Shown: positions 6,333-13,623, numbered from the stretch's first letter. The stretch: DNA of 13,683 bases from Solirubrobacterales bacterium (GCA_030835185.1 JAUQWL010000031.1:1-13683), one strand, 5' to 3'. Translations and numbers: made by a program. Notes: generated by a model not told the origin, from the letters alone.

Positions 6333-6683
6333 ATGAGCGCAGCAAGCAACGATCAGTGCCCGGTCTGTCGCACGGCGGACGTGATCTCCGGCAAGTGGAC
6401 GCTACTGGTGATCCGCGACCTGGCCGGCGACTGCCGCCGGTTCTGTGAACTCGAGCGCTCGCTGGAGGGGATCAGCCCCCGCACCCTCTCCCTCCGCCTT
6501 CGCACGCTCGAAGAGGAGGGCATTGTCGAGCGTCAGACCTTTCCCGAAGTACCGCCCCGGGTCACCTACGCGCTGACCAAAAAGGGCAAAGCCCTGGTGC
6601 CGCTGATCGAGGACATGCGCGTCTACGGAAACCGCTGGCTCGTCGCCGACTCTCCGGTCGAAGCCGAGCCCGCACCGGCCTGA
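6333..6683 (+). CDS. HxlR-family winged-helix transcriptional regulator, Cys-rich
   Basis: A 116-aa DNA-binding regulator of the HxlR (MarR-related) family. The family opening is clear: VISGKWTLLVIRDL at residues 17-30, then RRFCELERSLEGISPRTLSLRLRTLEEEGIVERQ for the winged helix-turn-helix, and PPRVTYALTKKGKALVPLI for the wing and dimer helix. Four cysteines cluster in the first 40 residues: C9 and C12 in CPVC, C34 and C38 in DCRRFCEL. HxlR proteins usually have one N-terminal Cys, and members such as HypR and YodB sense thiol-reactive electrophiles. The extra pair suggests redox or metal sensing, which is inference. ATG 6333 is at the expected family start. The promoter and two dyads lie immediately upstream, so autoregulation is likely. 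The next gene follows after about 60 nt on the same strand and could be read through. Confidence 0.9.
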   Translation: MSAASNDQCPVCRTADVISGKWTLLVIRDLAGDCRRFCELERSLEGISPRTLSLRLRTLEEEGIVERQTFPEVPPRVTYALTKKGKALVPLIEDMRVYGNRWLVADSPVEAEPAPA

Positions 6684-6744
6684 GCCCCGCTGCAAGCAAA
6701 CCTGCATTCGCAGGATGCCCCTTCCGGCCGGGGAATCCGTCGAC

Positions 6745-8679
6745 ATGCACGATTCGGTACTCAATGAAGCTCTGAAGCGGCTCGCAGCCGAAGCATCGAC
6801 CCGCTTTACCTCGCTGGTTGCTACCGGAGACGAGATCCCATTCGACGTCGCCGAGAACAACGGCGAGAGCTCCCACTTCTACCGCTACGTGCCGCTGACC
6901 TCGAATTTTATCGACAGCCACGTCGGCGAACTCGCCTCTCTGCCTGGTTACGGCCCTGCCCGGGGCGCCGTCGCCGCCTCCGGAGTTGCCGCACCTTTCC
7001 TCGAGGCCCGTGGTCTACCCGTGGCTTCCGACCCCGACCGCCGGGCCGGTTCGATGCTTGAGATCTTCGTTCGCGAACTGTGGGAAGGCACGACCGGGTT
7101 CTCGCTTGACCTGAGCCGTGTCGAAGCCGCGCTGGACCGCCTCGAAGTTGTCTCCCGCGATATCCGCGAGGCCGATCTGCTGATCGCTCCGCTTCCGGGA
7201 TTCGAGATGACACCGAGCGAGATCGAACTCTGCAACGGGGTTCGCATCGTGCAGTCGGACACCGTCGACGCCCCGCTCGAGGCCACCTCCAGCGAAGGCA
7301 GCGACCGGAGCGCCTGGCAACCGACCTACCTGGCGATGGTTCCCCTTTCCGACAGTTCCGACGGTCCGCGCAGTGCGCTCGAAACCCTGCGGTCGGTGGT
7401 CCGGGCGCTTCGCATCTTCAAGGAAGGCAGCGTCGCTCTCGGCCCCTACGCCTACGCTCCGGTTGGCGAAGACGCCTGGCGACGGATAGAAACCGGATCG
7501 GCTCCGCCGCGTCCGGGCAGCTACTTTCTGATCGAGTCCGAGGTGCCCCGGCTCGATGAGTTCATTCGCAGCCTCGGCGAAGATTCGCCGACGCTCGATC
7601 GGCTCAGGTTCGCCGAGGCCCGCTTTCACTTCGGATGTGAGCGCAGCCGGCCGCTTGACGCACTCAGCGACCACTTGCTGGCAATTCGCTCCGCCCTCGG
7701 CGGCGAAGGCGTAATCGACGCTCCCCTGTCGGCCCGCGCTGCGGCCCTGGTCACCGGCGAGGCCGACGACGAAAAGGCCCGTGGGCGGATCGAGGCGGCG
7801 ATGGACCTCGAGCTCTCGCTGATCAACGGCGAGGACGCGATGACCGCCGGCAACGAATCTGCCACCTACCTTGCCGCCTGGATCGAGGACTCCGCCCGGC
7901 ACATCCTGCGCGAGGCGGTCCTCGGCAACTTCGGTTCCAATTTGAACATCACCGCTGAGGAGACCCTGATCACCAGCGGTCTTCGCGGTGGCGAAGGCAG
8001 CCTCAGCCAGATGGGTACCACCGCCGAATGGGACATCGCCGGCGCCACCGACCCGTTCGACCCCGAAGTCGCGGAGGAGGACCGCCAGGAAGCCGAAATC
8101 CACGTTCTCAGGCCCGTCGCTTCAAACGGGTTCGATCCGGAAGTGGAGGCAGGGGTGGATCCCCTGTTCGGATCGGTCCCCGAGTTCGACCCCGAACCGC
8201 TGCCCGAGCCGTTGGGGTCCGGGCGCTTCGAGTCGATGCCGGAAATCGAGGCGGCACTCGGTATCGGCGAAAACTCTCCGGAGCAGGATGAAGTGCCGGT
8301 GAGCAACGACGCACCGGTTTCGGGCGGGCCGTCCGGGCTGGAGGAGTTCAACCCCTTCGAAACCGAATCTCAGAGCCGTGAGGAACCTGACGCTCCGGAG
8401 GAATCGGGCGCGACCCGGCTTCTGGAGCCCGTCCCCGATCCGGGGGAGATCACCGTCTCTGCGTCGAACGGGATCGGCTCGACTCTGAAGGGCGACTGGC
8501 TGAGCGAGTCCCGTCCCGGTGCGACTCTGGAATGGCCGTCGATCTCCCCGGAGCGCGGCAAGCGGGACGGCGTTTCCCGAGGCGGGCATCCGCCGCGCGA
8601 CCCCGGGCTCTTCCCGAGTCCCGACACGACCGAGTGGTCGATCGGCGAGCTCGAGTACCACCGCCGTCCGTCACGCTGA
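6745..8679 (+). CDS. Unrecognised large protein with degenerate HEPN-like segment and acidic tail
   Basis: No named family recognised. About 644 aa from ATG 6745, which has a GGGGAA ribosome site 9 nt upstream; ATG 6715 would add 10 residues and lacks one. Residues 1 to about 280 are a mixed alpha/beta region. Residues about 280-375 (RLRFAEARFHFGCERSRPLD, then LSDHLLAIRSALGG, LSARAAALVTG, DLELSLINGED) resemble the helical core of Apea/HEPN-like domains, where an 'iaLEalf...RaAxLxG...lRSxivHG' pattern is usual. Here the Arg and His of the RX4-6H nuclease motif look replaced (ELSLINGE), so any RNase activity is probably lost. From about 423 onward the protein is acidic, Pro/Ser/Gly-rich and likely disordered, with repeated FDPE and TxEW words. 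No signal peptide or membrane span is seen. The final codons are part of a tandem DNA repeat. It lies downstream of the HxlR gene and convergent with the ATPase pair. Confidence 0.75.
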   Translation: MHDSVLNEALKRLAAEASTRFTSLVATGDEIPFDVAENNGESSHFYRYVPLTSNFIDSHVGELASLPGYGPARGAVAASGVAAPFLEARGLPVASDPDRRAGSMLEIFVRELWEGTTGFSLDLSRVEAALDRLEVVSRDIREADLLIAPLPGFEMTPSEIELCNGVRIVQSDTVDAPLEATSSEGSDRSAWQPTYLAMVPLSDSSDGPRSALETLRSVVRALRIFKEGSVALGPYAYAPVGEDAWRRIETGSAPPRPGSYFLIESEVPRLDEFIRSLGEDSPTLDRLRFAEARFHFGCERSRPLDALSDHLLAIRSALGGEGVIDAPLSARAAALVTGEADDEKARGRIEAAMDLELSLINGEDAMTAGNESATYLAAWIEDSARHILREAVLGNFGSNLNITAEETLITSGLRGGEGSLSQMGTTAEWDIAGATDPFDPEVAEEDRQEAEIHVLRPVASNGFDPEVEAGVDPLFGSVPEFDPEPLPEPLGSGRFESMPEIEAALGIGENSPEQDEVPVSNDAPVSGGPSGLEEFNPFETESQSREEPDAPEESGATRLLEPVPDPGEITVSASNGIGSTLKGDWLSESRPGATLEWPSISPERGKRDGVSRGGHPPRDPGLFPSPDTTEWSIGELEYHRRPSR

Positions 8680-8801
8680 GGCAGACGCGAGGCGCAACCG
8701 CCGTCCGTCGCTGAGACAGGCGCCAGCTGAACCGCCGTCCGTCACGCTGAGACAGACGCGAGGCGCAACCGCCATCCGTCGCACTCAGACAGGGCCACGC
8801 G
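8660..8801. repeat. Four-unit tandem repeat overlapping a stop codon, between convergent genes
   Basis: Four consecutive units begin with ACCGCC(G/A)TCCGTC: 8660-8696, 8697-8730, 8731-8767 and 8768 to about 8801. Units 1 and 3 (37 bp each) differ at only one position and begin exactly 71 bp apart. Units 2 and 4 are shorter or more diverged, so the array can be seen as two copies of a 71-bp block. Unit 1 encodes the last six residues (HRRPSR) and TGA of the upstream protein, so the gene's 3' end has been duplicated downstream, or the repeat has grown into the gene. No spacers of the CRISPR type occur. The array fills the whole gap to the convergent ATPase gene. Confidence 0.85.
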
Positions 8802-8819
8802 CTACGGCGGCTCGTCGGT

Positions 8820-9965
8820 TCAGCCGGTGGCCAGGTCGACGCGGGTCTCTTCGTCGGCGAACAGGAAGCGGTTGATCTCGCAGAGTCCGGCGACGTCATG
8901 CACGTCGGTATCGAGATACGGGATCCGGATGACCGGGTCGCCGCCGAGTTTCTTCGTCAGCCCGGCTATGTTGTCGCGGTCCCGGCGGGCCAGAACGTCG
9001 TATTCGACCAGGTTTCGCGCGGCCCGGCCGGCCAGATCGGCGTCGCCGGTCTGGTTCTCGATGCGATCGGTCAGAGTCTTCAGCTTCGGCGATCGGGTGC
9101 CGAGCCGGTAGCGGACCCGGTTGACCACCGCTCCGGCGAAATTCATGTTCGCCTCGATCAGCTTCGAGTGGAAGAAGACGGCCTCCTCGATCGGTTCGGC
9201 CTGGGGGCCGCAGACGATCACGAATGCTGTCTCGTCGTCCCGAAGCAGTGTGTTGACCCGGTGGGCCCGGTCCTGGAAGCCGTCGATCATGCCGCTGAAG
9301 GCGGTGAAGAACTCGGACAGGTCGGCCAGCAGGTCGAAGCCCAGGATCCGCTTGAGGATCGACAGCACGACTCCGACGCCACGGCCCGCGACCCTTGCGG
9401 CGAAGCCGGTCGGCTTGATGAAGAGCTGAAGCGAGCGGCCCTCGATGAACTGGGTCATCCGCACGGGAGCGTCGAGGAAGTCGAGCGCGTTGCGACTCGG
9501 TGGAGTGTCGAGTACGAGCAGGTCAAAGCGGCCTTCGCTGTGTAGTTCGAACAGCTTTTCCATTGCCATGTACTCCTGGGAGCCGGCCAGGGCGCCGGAG
9601 ATCTGCTGGTAGATGCGGTTGCCCAGCACCCGGTCGCGAGCCTCCTCGTCTTCTGCATGACGGGCGACGAGGGCGTCGAAGGTCTCTTTGGCGTTGAGCA
9701 TCATCGCCCACAGTTCCCCGTTCCCCGTGACGCCGTTTTCTTCCAGCAGCTCCGGATCGACCCGGGAGGCCTCGTTGCCGAGCTGGTCGAGACCGAGCGA
9801 GTCGGCGAGGCGTTTCGCGGGGTCGATCGTCAGCACACAGACGTTCAGTCCGCGGTCGACCATGCCGAGTGCGATCGCGGCCGAAGTCGTGGTCTTGCCG
9901 ACCCCGCCGGATCCGGCGCAGATACAGATGCCCCGGCCCTCGAGGAGCTGGTGGATCGAAGCCAT
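8820..9965 (-). CDS. Get3/ArsA-like ATPase, second of pair (Rv3680/BagB type)
   Basis: A 381-aa SIMIBI-class P-loop ATPase. The Walker A loop GSGGVGKTTTS starts at residue 18, switch I is TIDPAKRLADSLG, switch II is DTPPSRNALDFLD, and a C-terminal helical half follows with EEAVFFHSKLIEANMNF and NRVRYRLG. This fits the ArsA/Get3 anion-transport/tail-anchored-protein-insertion family. The paired arrangement and sizes (327 + 381 aa) match the mycobacterial Rv3679-Rv3680 (BagA-BagB) genes. The deviant Walker A signature lysine (normally KGGVGKT) is Ser19 here, so this subunit may rely on its partner for a complete site. No CxxC zinc motif of eukaryotic Get3 is seen. ATG 9965 shares one base with the stop of the upstream partner (TGATG), so the two are translationally coupled. 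The stop at 8820 faces the tandem repeats. Confidence 0.9.
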   Translation of the reverse strand: MASIHQLLEGRGICICAGSGGVGKTTTSAAIALGMVDRGLNVCVLTIDPAKRLADSLGLDQLGNEASRVDPELLEENGVTGNGELWAMMLNAKETFDALVARHAEDEEARDRVLGNRIYQQISGALAGSQEYMAMEKLFELHSEGRFDLLVLDTPPSRNALDFLDAPVRMTQFIEGRSLQLFIKPTGFAARVAGRGVGVVLSILKRILGFDLLADLSEFFTAFSGMIDGFQDRAHRVNTLLRDDETAFVIVCGPQAEPIEEAVFFHSKLIEANMNFAGAVVNRVRYRLGTRSPKLKTLTDRIENQTGDADLAGRAARNLVEYDVLARRDRDNIAGLTKKLGGDPVIRIPYLDTDVHDVAGLCEINRFLFADEETRVDLATG

Positions 9966-10948
9966 CAGGAAAGCCCTTCCGCCAGGCTGCGCGCGGCCTT
10001 GAGGGTCAGTTCGGGCTCGAAGATGAAGGGCAGGGTGGTGATCGGGGAGGAGACCATGCCGCGCAACCGCTCGAGCTGTTCCTGCTGGGCGGCCGAGCGG
10101 CGCGACTGCGTGAGCGCGCCCCGGTATACGGCTCGAAGCTCCCGGTCTTCGCTGTCGGCGAGTTTCCTGAGTGCGGCCATGTCCGTCTTCGAAAAGCGGT
10201 CCGGGTAGAGAGCGTTCATGATCACCCGGTCGACCGAGACGTCGATGTCCCCGGTCAGCTCGGCTTCGAGGTCGGCGGTTTCGTTGACCGGCATCTCTTC
10301 CGGCAGGGAGACGATTACGCTGCCGGTCAGTTCGTGGTCGGTGATCATGTTCTCGAGTGCGCGGGACTGTGTGTGCATCGGTCCGACGCGGGCGATATTG
10401 GCGAATGTCCGCGGTGTCTGAAGAAAGCTGATCCCATGACCGGTCGCCGGAGAGTCGACGATCACCAGGTCGTAGCGACGACCGTGCTTGATCTTGCGGT
10501 TCGGCTGCGCCAGCTCCCATATCTTGCCGATGGTGACCAGCTCTTTCAGGCCGGGGGTGGCGTCAGCAAGATAGGTGAACATGCGGCTCTTGAAGAGCAG
10601 GTCGCGCATCGCTCTCACTTTGAGCTGCAGCAGGACGTACTCGCGCATCGAGTCGTCGGGATCGATCGAGATCGCCCAGAGGTCGTTCGCCACCTCGACC
10701 TCTTTGTAGCCGACGTCCTCCTGGCGGAAGATCCGCGAGGTGTTCTCGGTGGACGCCACCTCGACCACGATCGTGCGCTTTCCTTCGAGCGCGGCGCGGA
10801 TGCCCATGGCGATCGCCACCGTCGATTTTCCGACGCCGCCCTTGCCGGTGACGAAGATCAGCCGTTTGTCCAGATAATCGAGGATCGGGACATTCAACTG
10901 GAATTCGGTGTCCGGCAAAGGCCGGTGGCAGGAAAACGGGAGATTCAT
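9965..10948 (-). CDS. Get3/ArsA-like ATPase, first of pair (Rv3679/BagA type)
   Basis: A 327-aa P-loop ATPase of the ArsA/Get3 family. RLIFVTGKGGVGKS carries a full deviant Walker A (G35-S42, signature Lys36). The switch I position reads EVASTENTSRIF rather than the DPAH-type loop of Get3, while switch II VDSPATGHGISFLQTP (Get3: DTAPTGHTLRFL) is well kept. The C-terminal half includes SLPEEMPVNETADLEAEL and LPFIFEPELTLKAARSLAEGL. Known family roles are metalloid efflux (ArsA) or membrane-protein targeting (Get3); the bacterial pair's job is less settled. ATG 10948 is chosen, with TTG 10897 (NVPILDYLDKRL) as a shorter alternative. An open frame continues antisense to the ParA gene as far as 11293, but that part is noncoding in character. 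The ATG overlaps the divergent ParA start (CATG). Coupled to the downstream partner by a 1-nt overlap. Confidence 0.9.
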   Translation of the reverse strand: MNLPFSCHRPLPDTEFQLNVPILDYLDKRLIFVTGKGGVGKSTVAIAMGIRAALEGKRTIVVEVASTENTSRIFRQEDVGYKEVEVANDLWAISIDPDDSMREYVLLQLKVRAMRDLLFKSRMFTYLADATPGLKELVTIGKIWELAQPNRKIKHGRRYDLVIVDSPATGHGISFLQTPRTFANIARVGPMHTQSRALENMITDHELTGSVIVSLPEEMPVNETADLEAELTGDIDVSVDRVIMNALYPDRFSKTDMAALRKLADSEDRELRAVYRGALTQSRRSAAQQEQLERLRGMVSSPITTLPFIFEPELTLKAARSLAEGLS

Positions 10949-12080
10949 GCGAATAACGCCCCAAATGCGTATTCTCAGCCGCAAGAACCAGGACCGCGAA
11001 AAGGCCGCTACCGGGGAGCAGGCGTCCGCGCCGGTTGAAGTCGAGCCCGATCCCGGGCCGAAGGTGCCCGACCGGACGGAACCCACCGCGACGGATCCGG
11101 GTCGGGCCGCCTCTCCGGTCGAGACCGTCCCGGCCGATCCCGCGGCAGCTCGGGCGATCCCGGCCGAACCTGCTCCGGCCGTTGAAGAAGAGCTTGCCAA
11201 AGTCGAGGAAGAAGCCGCCGCAGAGCAGACTGAGATCCGTCTCAAGGCCGCCGACCTGCTCGCACCTGACATGCGGACGATGAACCGCCCCAAGGCCGAG
11301 CCGCCGACGGACCCTGTCGATCACGCCGAGGTGATCAGCCTCGCCAACCAGAAGGGCGGTGTCGCCAAGACGACTTCGACCCTCAACCTCGCCGTTGCCC
11401 TCGCCGAGCTCGGGAACCGGGTTCTCTGCGTCGATCTCGATCCCCAGGGAAACCTGACCATGAGCCAGGGAATCGATCCGGACAAGGTCGAGAAGAGCAT
11501 GTACGACGTACTGGTCGACGATCTGCCGATCTCCGAGATCATCGTCCACCGGGAGATCGACATCGCCGTGGCGTCGCTGGATCTGGCCGGCGCCGAGATC
11601 GCGATGAGCACCAGGATCGGGCGTGAACGCTCGCTCGAGAAGGCGTTGAAGGAGGTCCAGACCGACTACGACTACATCTGCATAGATACGCCGCCCAGCC
11701 TCGGTCTGCTGACGATCAACGCACTCACGGCGTCGAACAAGGTGATCATCCCGGTCCAGTGTGAATACCTTTCGATGCGAGGTCTGGTCCAGCTTCAGAA
11801 CACACTCACCATGATTCAGGAGAACCTCAATCCGGACGTCCAGATAGCCGGCATCCTGCCGACTATGTTCGACTCCCGCACCCTTCATGCGAGGGAGGCG
11901 GTATCGATGCTGGAGGAGACTTTCGGGGACCTCGTCTTCAAGTCCCGGATTCGCAAGGCGGTCAAGTTCGCGGAGGCCCCCGTGCGGGGATCCAGCGTGC
12001 TGAAGTACGATACGCAGAGTCGTGCGGCTTCGTACTACCGAAACCTTGCCAAGGAGGTCCTGAACGATGGCTCGTCGTAA
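10947..12080 (+). CDS. ParA/Soj/MinD-like ATPase with disordered N-terminal extension
   Basis: A 377-aa ParA-family ATPase. Residues 1 to about 125 are charged and Pro/Ala/Glu-rich, probably disordered. The ATPase core then begins with VISLANQKGGVAKTTSTLNL. The deviant Walker A spans residues 136-143 with signature Lys136 and P-loop Lys141, but the usual Gly before that Lys is Ala140. Walker A' is CVDLDPQGN (about 161-168) and the Walker B region is IDTPPSLGLLT (about 246-256). Later segments PVQCEYLSMRGL and LPTMFDSRTLHARE are typical of ParA/Soj. These proteins form ATP-dependent dimers on DNA or membrane and position cargo such as chromosomes, plasmids or division proteins. No ParB gene or parS site is seen. 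ATG 10947 has a GGGAG ribosome site 5 nt upstream; GTG 10908 would add 13 residues. Its end overlaps ftsZ by 14 bp, so co-translation and a shared role in division-site placement are likely but inferred. Confidence 0.92.
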   Translation: MRITPQMRILSRKNQDREKAATGEQASAPVEVEPDPGPKVPDRTEPTATDPGRAASPVETVPADPAAARAIPAEPAPAVEEELAKVEEEAAAEQTEIRLKAADLLAPDMRTMNRPKAEPPTDPVDHAEVISLANQKGGVAKTTSTLNLAVALAELGNRVLCVDLDPQGNLTMSQGIDPDKVEKSMYDVLVDDLPISEIIVHREIDIAVASLDLAGAEIAMSTRIGRERSLEKALKEVQTDYDYICIDTPPSLGLLTINALTASNKVIIPVQCEYLSMRGLVQLQNTLTMIQENLNPDVQIAGILPTMFDSRTLHAREAVSMLEETFGDLVFKSRIRKAVKFAEAPVRGSSVLKYDTQSRAASYYRNLAKEVLNDGSS

Positions 12081-13623
12081 ACGTGCGAGCATGCGTGAGG
12101 GTCCCCTCGCGGACCTGTTCCGTTCAACCTCCGAGGATTCCGGAGAGCCCCAGACAGAAAACACGGCCCCCGCGGCCCCCGCCGGGGATGATTCGGAGTC
12201 CGGCGTCCACAACGAGCAGCAGCAGGCGATGGAGCACCCCATCGAAGATCCGCGCCCGCGCCCGGCAGTCGATCGACAGGAGTCCGCCGAAACCCACGGA
12301 CCCGACCCTTCGTCGGCCGGCCGTTTCGGCCGGAACGATCCCCTCGAGCGCGAGAGCGTCCGGCGCCCGGCCGCGAATTCGCCGGACGAGAAACGGCCCG
12401 GATCGCACTCGCCCGACCCGGTTCCGGAGAGCGGCAATGCTCCCGATCCCCAGGACCGCCTGAGGCGGATCTTCTCCGAGACACCCCCGGGTGCCCGTGA
12501 TGACGGACCCCGCTACGGCCGTCAGGATTCCTCGGGCAGCGCCGGTGTCGGCGTTCCGCACACCCCGGTGATCCGCGTCGTCGGCGTCGGCGGCGGTGGC
12601 GTGAACGCGATCAACCGCATGATCGAAGCCCAGATCCCGGGAGTCGAGTTCATGGCGGTCAACACCGATCTCCAGTCGCTCCAACTCTGCCTTTCCGACC
12701 TGACCGTCCATATCGGCGGGGAGGAGACCAAGGGTCTCGGTGCCGGTGCCGATCCGTCGCTCGGTTTCCGGGCGGCCTTCGACGAGCAGGACCGGATCAA
12801 GCGTCTTCTCAAGGGTTCGGACATGGTGTTCATCGCTGCCGGCGCCGGCGGCGGCACCGGAACCGGAGCGGCCCCGGTGATCGCCCGGCTCGCCCGGGAC
12901 ATCGGAGCCCTGACTGTGGGGATCATCACGAAGCCGTTCGCATTCGAAGGCAGCCGGCGGGCCAAGCAGGCCGAACAGGGCATCGAGGCTCTGGCCGGTG
13001 AGGTCGACACGCTCATCGTGATCCCCAACGACCGGCTGCTCGAGGTGCTCGACCAGTCGACGCCGATGGTCGACGCATTCCAGGTCGCTGACGACGTTCT
13101 TCGTCAGGGAGTTCAGGGCATTTCCGACCTGGTCACCCTGCCGTCGGTGATCAACCTCGACTTCGCTGACGTACGTTCGATCATGTCGGATGCCGGTCGG
13201 GCCCTGCTCGGCATCGGGATGGGCTCCGGTCCCGACCGGGCGATGATTGCCGCCGAAAAGGCGATTTCGTCGCCGCTGCTCGAAACCCCGATGGATGGAG
13301 CCCGCTCGATCCTGCTCTCGGTCACCGGAGGCTCCGACCTCTCTCTGATCGAGGTTTCCGAGGCTGCCCGCGCTGTGGGCGAGGCTGCTCACCCGGACGC
13401 CAACATCATCTTCGGCGCGAACGTCGACGAGGAGCTTGACGACCAGATCTGGATCACCGTCGTCGCCACCCGCTTCGACAACAAGCCCGGTGCGAAACCG
13501 CGCAGCAAAGAAGCCGGGGCGCTGTCGTCCAGCCGTCCGCGCAACGCCGGCGAGGATCGCACGTCCCGTCGTGACTCGATGCCGTCGGTCAGCGGAGGCG
13601 ACGTCCCCGAGTTTCTGTCCTGA
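12067..13623 (+). CDS. ftsZ: Cell division protein FtsZ with 165-residue N-terminal extension
   Basis: Tubulin-like GTPase that polymerises into the Z-ring. The FtsZ core starts near residue 168 with VIRVVGVGGGGVNAINRM. The tubulin signature GGGTGTG is at about 261-267, and the T7 catalytic loop NLDFAD at about 363-368 supplies the acidic residues for GTP hydrolysis in the partner subunit. The core ends around ITVVATRFD. A basic, Ser-rich linker leads to DVPEFLS at the very C-terminus, matching the conserved tail (D-I/V-P-x-F) that binds FtsA/SepF-type anchors. This argues for a working FtsZ rather than a decayed paralogue. Unusual: about 165 residues precede the core, starting MARRKRASMREGPLADLFRS and continuing with low-complexity Pro/Asp/Ser sequence, whereas ordinary FtsZ has only about 10. 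It lies with a ParA gene instead of a dcw cluster. Start ATG 12067 overlaps the ParA stop by 14 bp; internal starts would lose the conserved-looking basic motif. Whether the genome has another ftsZ is unknown. Confidence 0.93.
   Translation: MARRKRASMREGPLADLFRSTSEDSGEPQTENTAPAAPAGDDSESGVHNEQQQAMEHPIEDPRPRPAVDRQESAETHGPDPSSAGRFGRNDPLERESVRRPAANSPDEKRPGSHSPDPVPESGNAPDPQDRLRRIFSETPPGARDDGPRYGRQDSSGSAGVGVPHTPVIRVVGVGGGGVNAINRMIEAQIPGVEFMAVNTDLQSLQLCLSDLTVHIGGEETKGLGAGADPSLGFRAAFDEQDRIKRLLKGSDMVFIAAGAGGGTGTGAAPVIARLARDIGALTVGIITKPFAFEGSRRAKQAEQGIEALAGEVDTLIVIPNDRLLEVLDQSTPMVDAFQVADDVLRQGVQGISDLVTLPSVINLDFADVRSIMSDAGRALLGIGMGSGPDRAMIAAEKAISSPLLETPMDGARSILLSVTGGSDLSLIEVSEAARAVGEAAHPDANIIFGANVDEELDDQIWITVVATRFDNKPGAKPRSKEAGALSSSRPRNAGEDRTSRRDSMPSVSGGDVPEFLS

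Noticed and set aside
4507..6345. 612-aa minus-strand open frame spanning rpoD and the prepilin peptidase
   Set aside because: It is antisense to an unmistakable sigma factor and runs through its terminator. The composition is that of a codon-bias shadow.
8660..8801. CRISPR array
   Set aside because: The units are contiguous, vary in length (37/34 bp) and have no unique spacers. No cas genes are nearby.
8450..8899. Minus-strand ORF through the tandem repeats encoding repeated CLSVTDGG-like words
   Set aside because: The peptide repeats simply mirror the DNA repeat. The unit lengths are not constant multiples of three (37 and 34 bp) and no conserved domain appears.
9966..10520. N-terminal extension of the second Get3-like ATPase
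   Set aside because: It lies out of frame inside the upstream partner gene. The TGATG junction with ATG 9965 gives a normal N-terminus right before the P-loop.
10949..11293. N-terminal extension of the first Get3-like ATPase across the ParA 5' region
   Set aside because: It is Ser/Ala/Gly low-complexity sequence antisense to the ParA start. Family proteins begin shortly before the RLIFVTGKGGVGKS strand.
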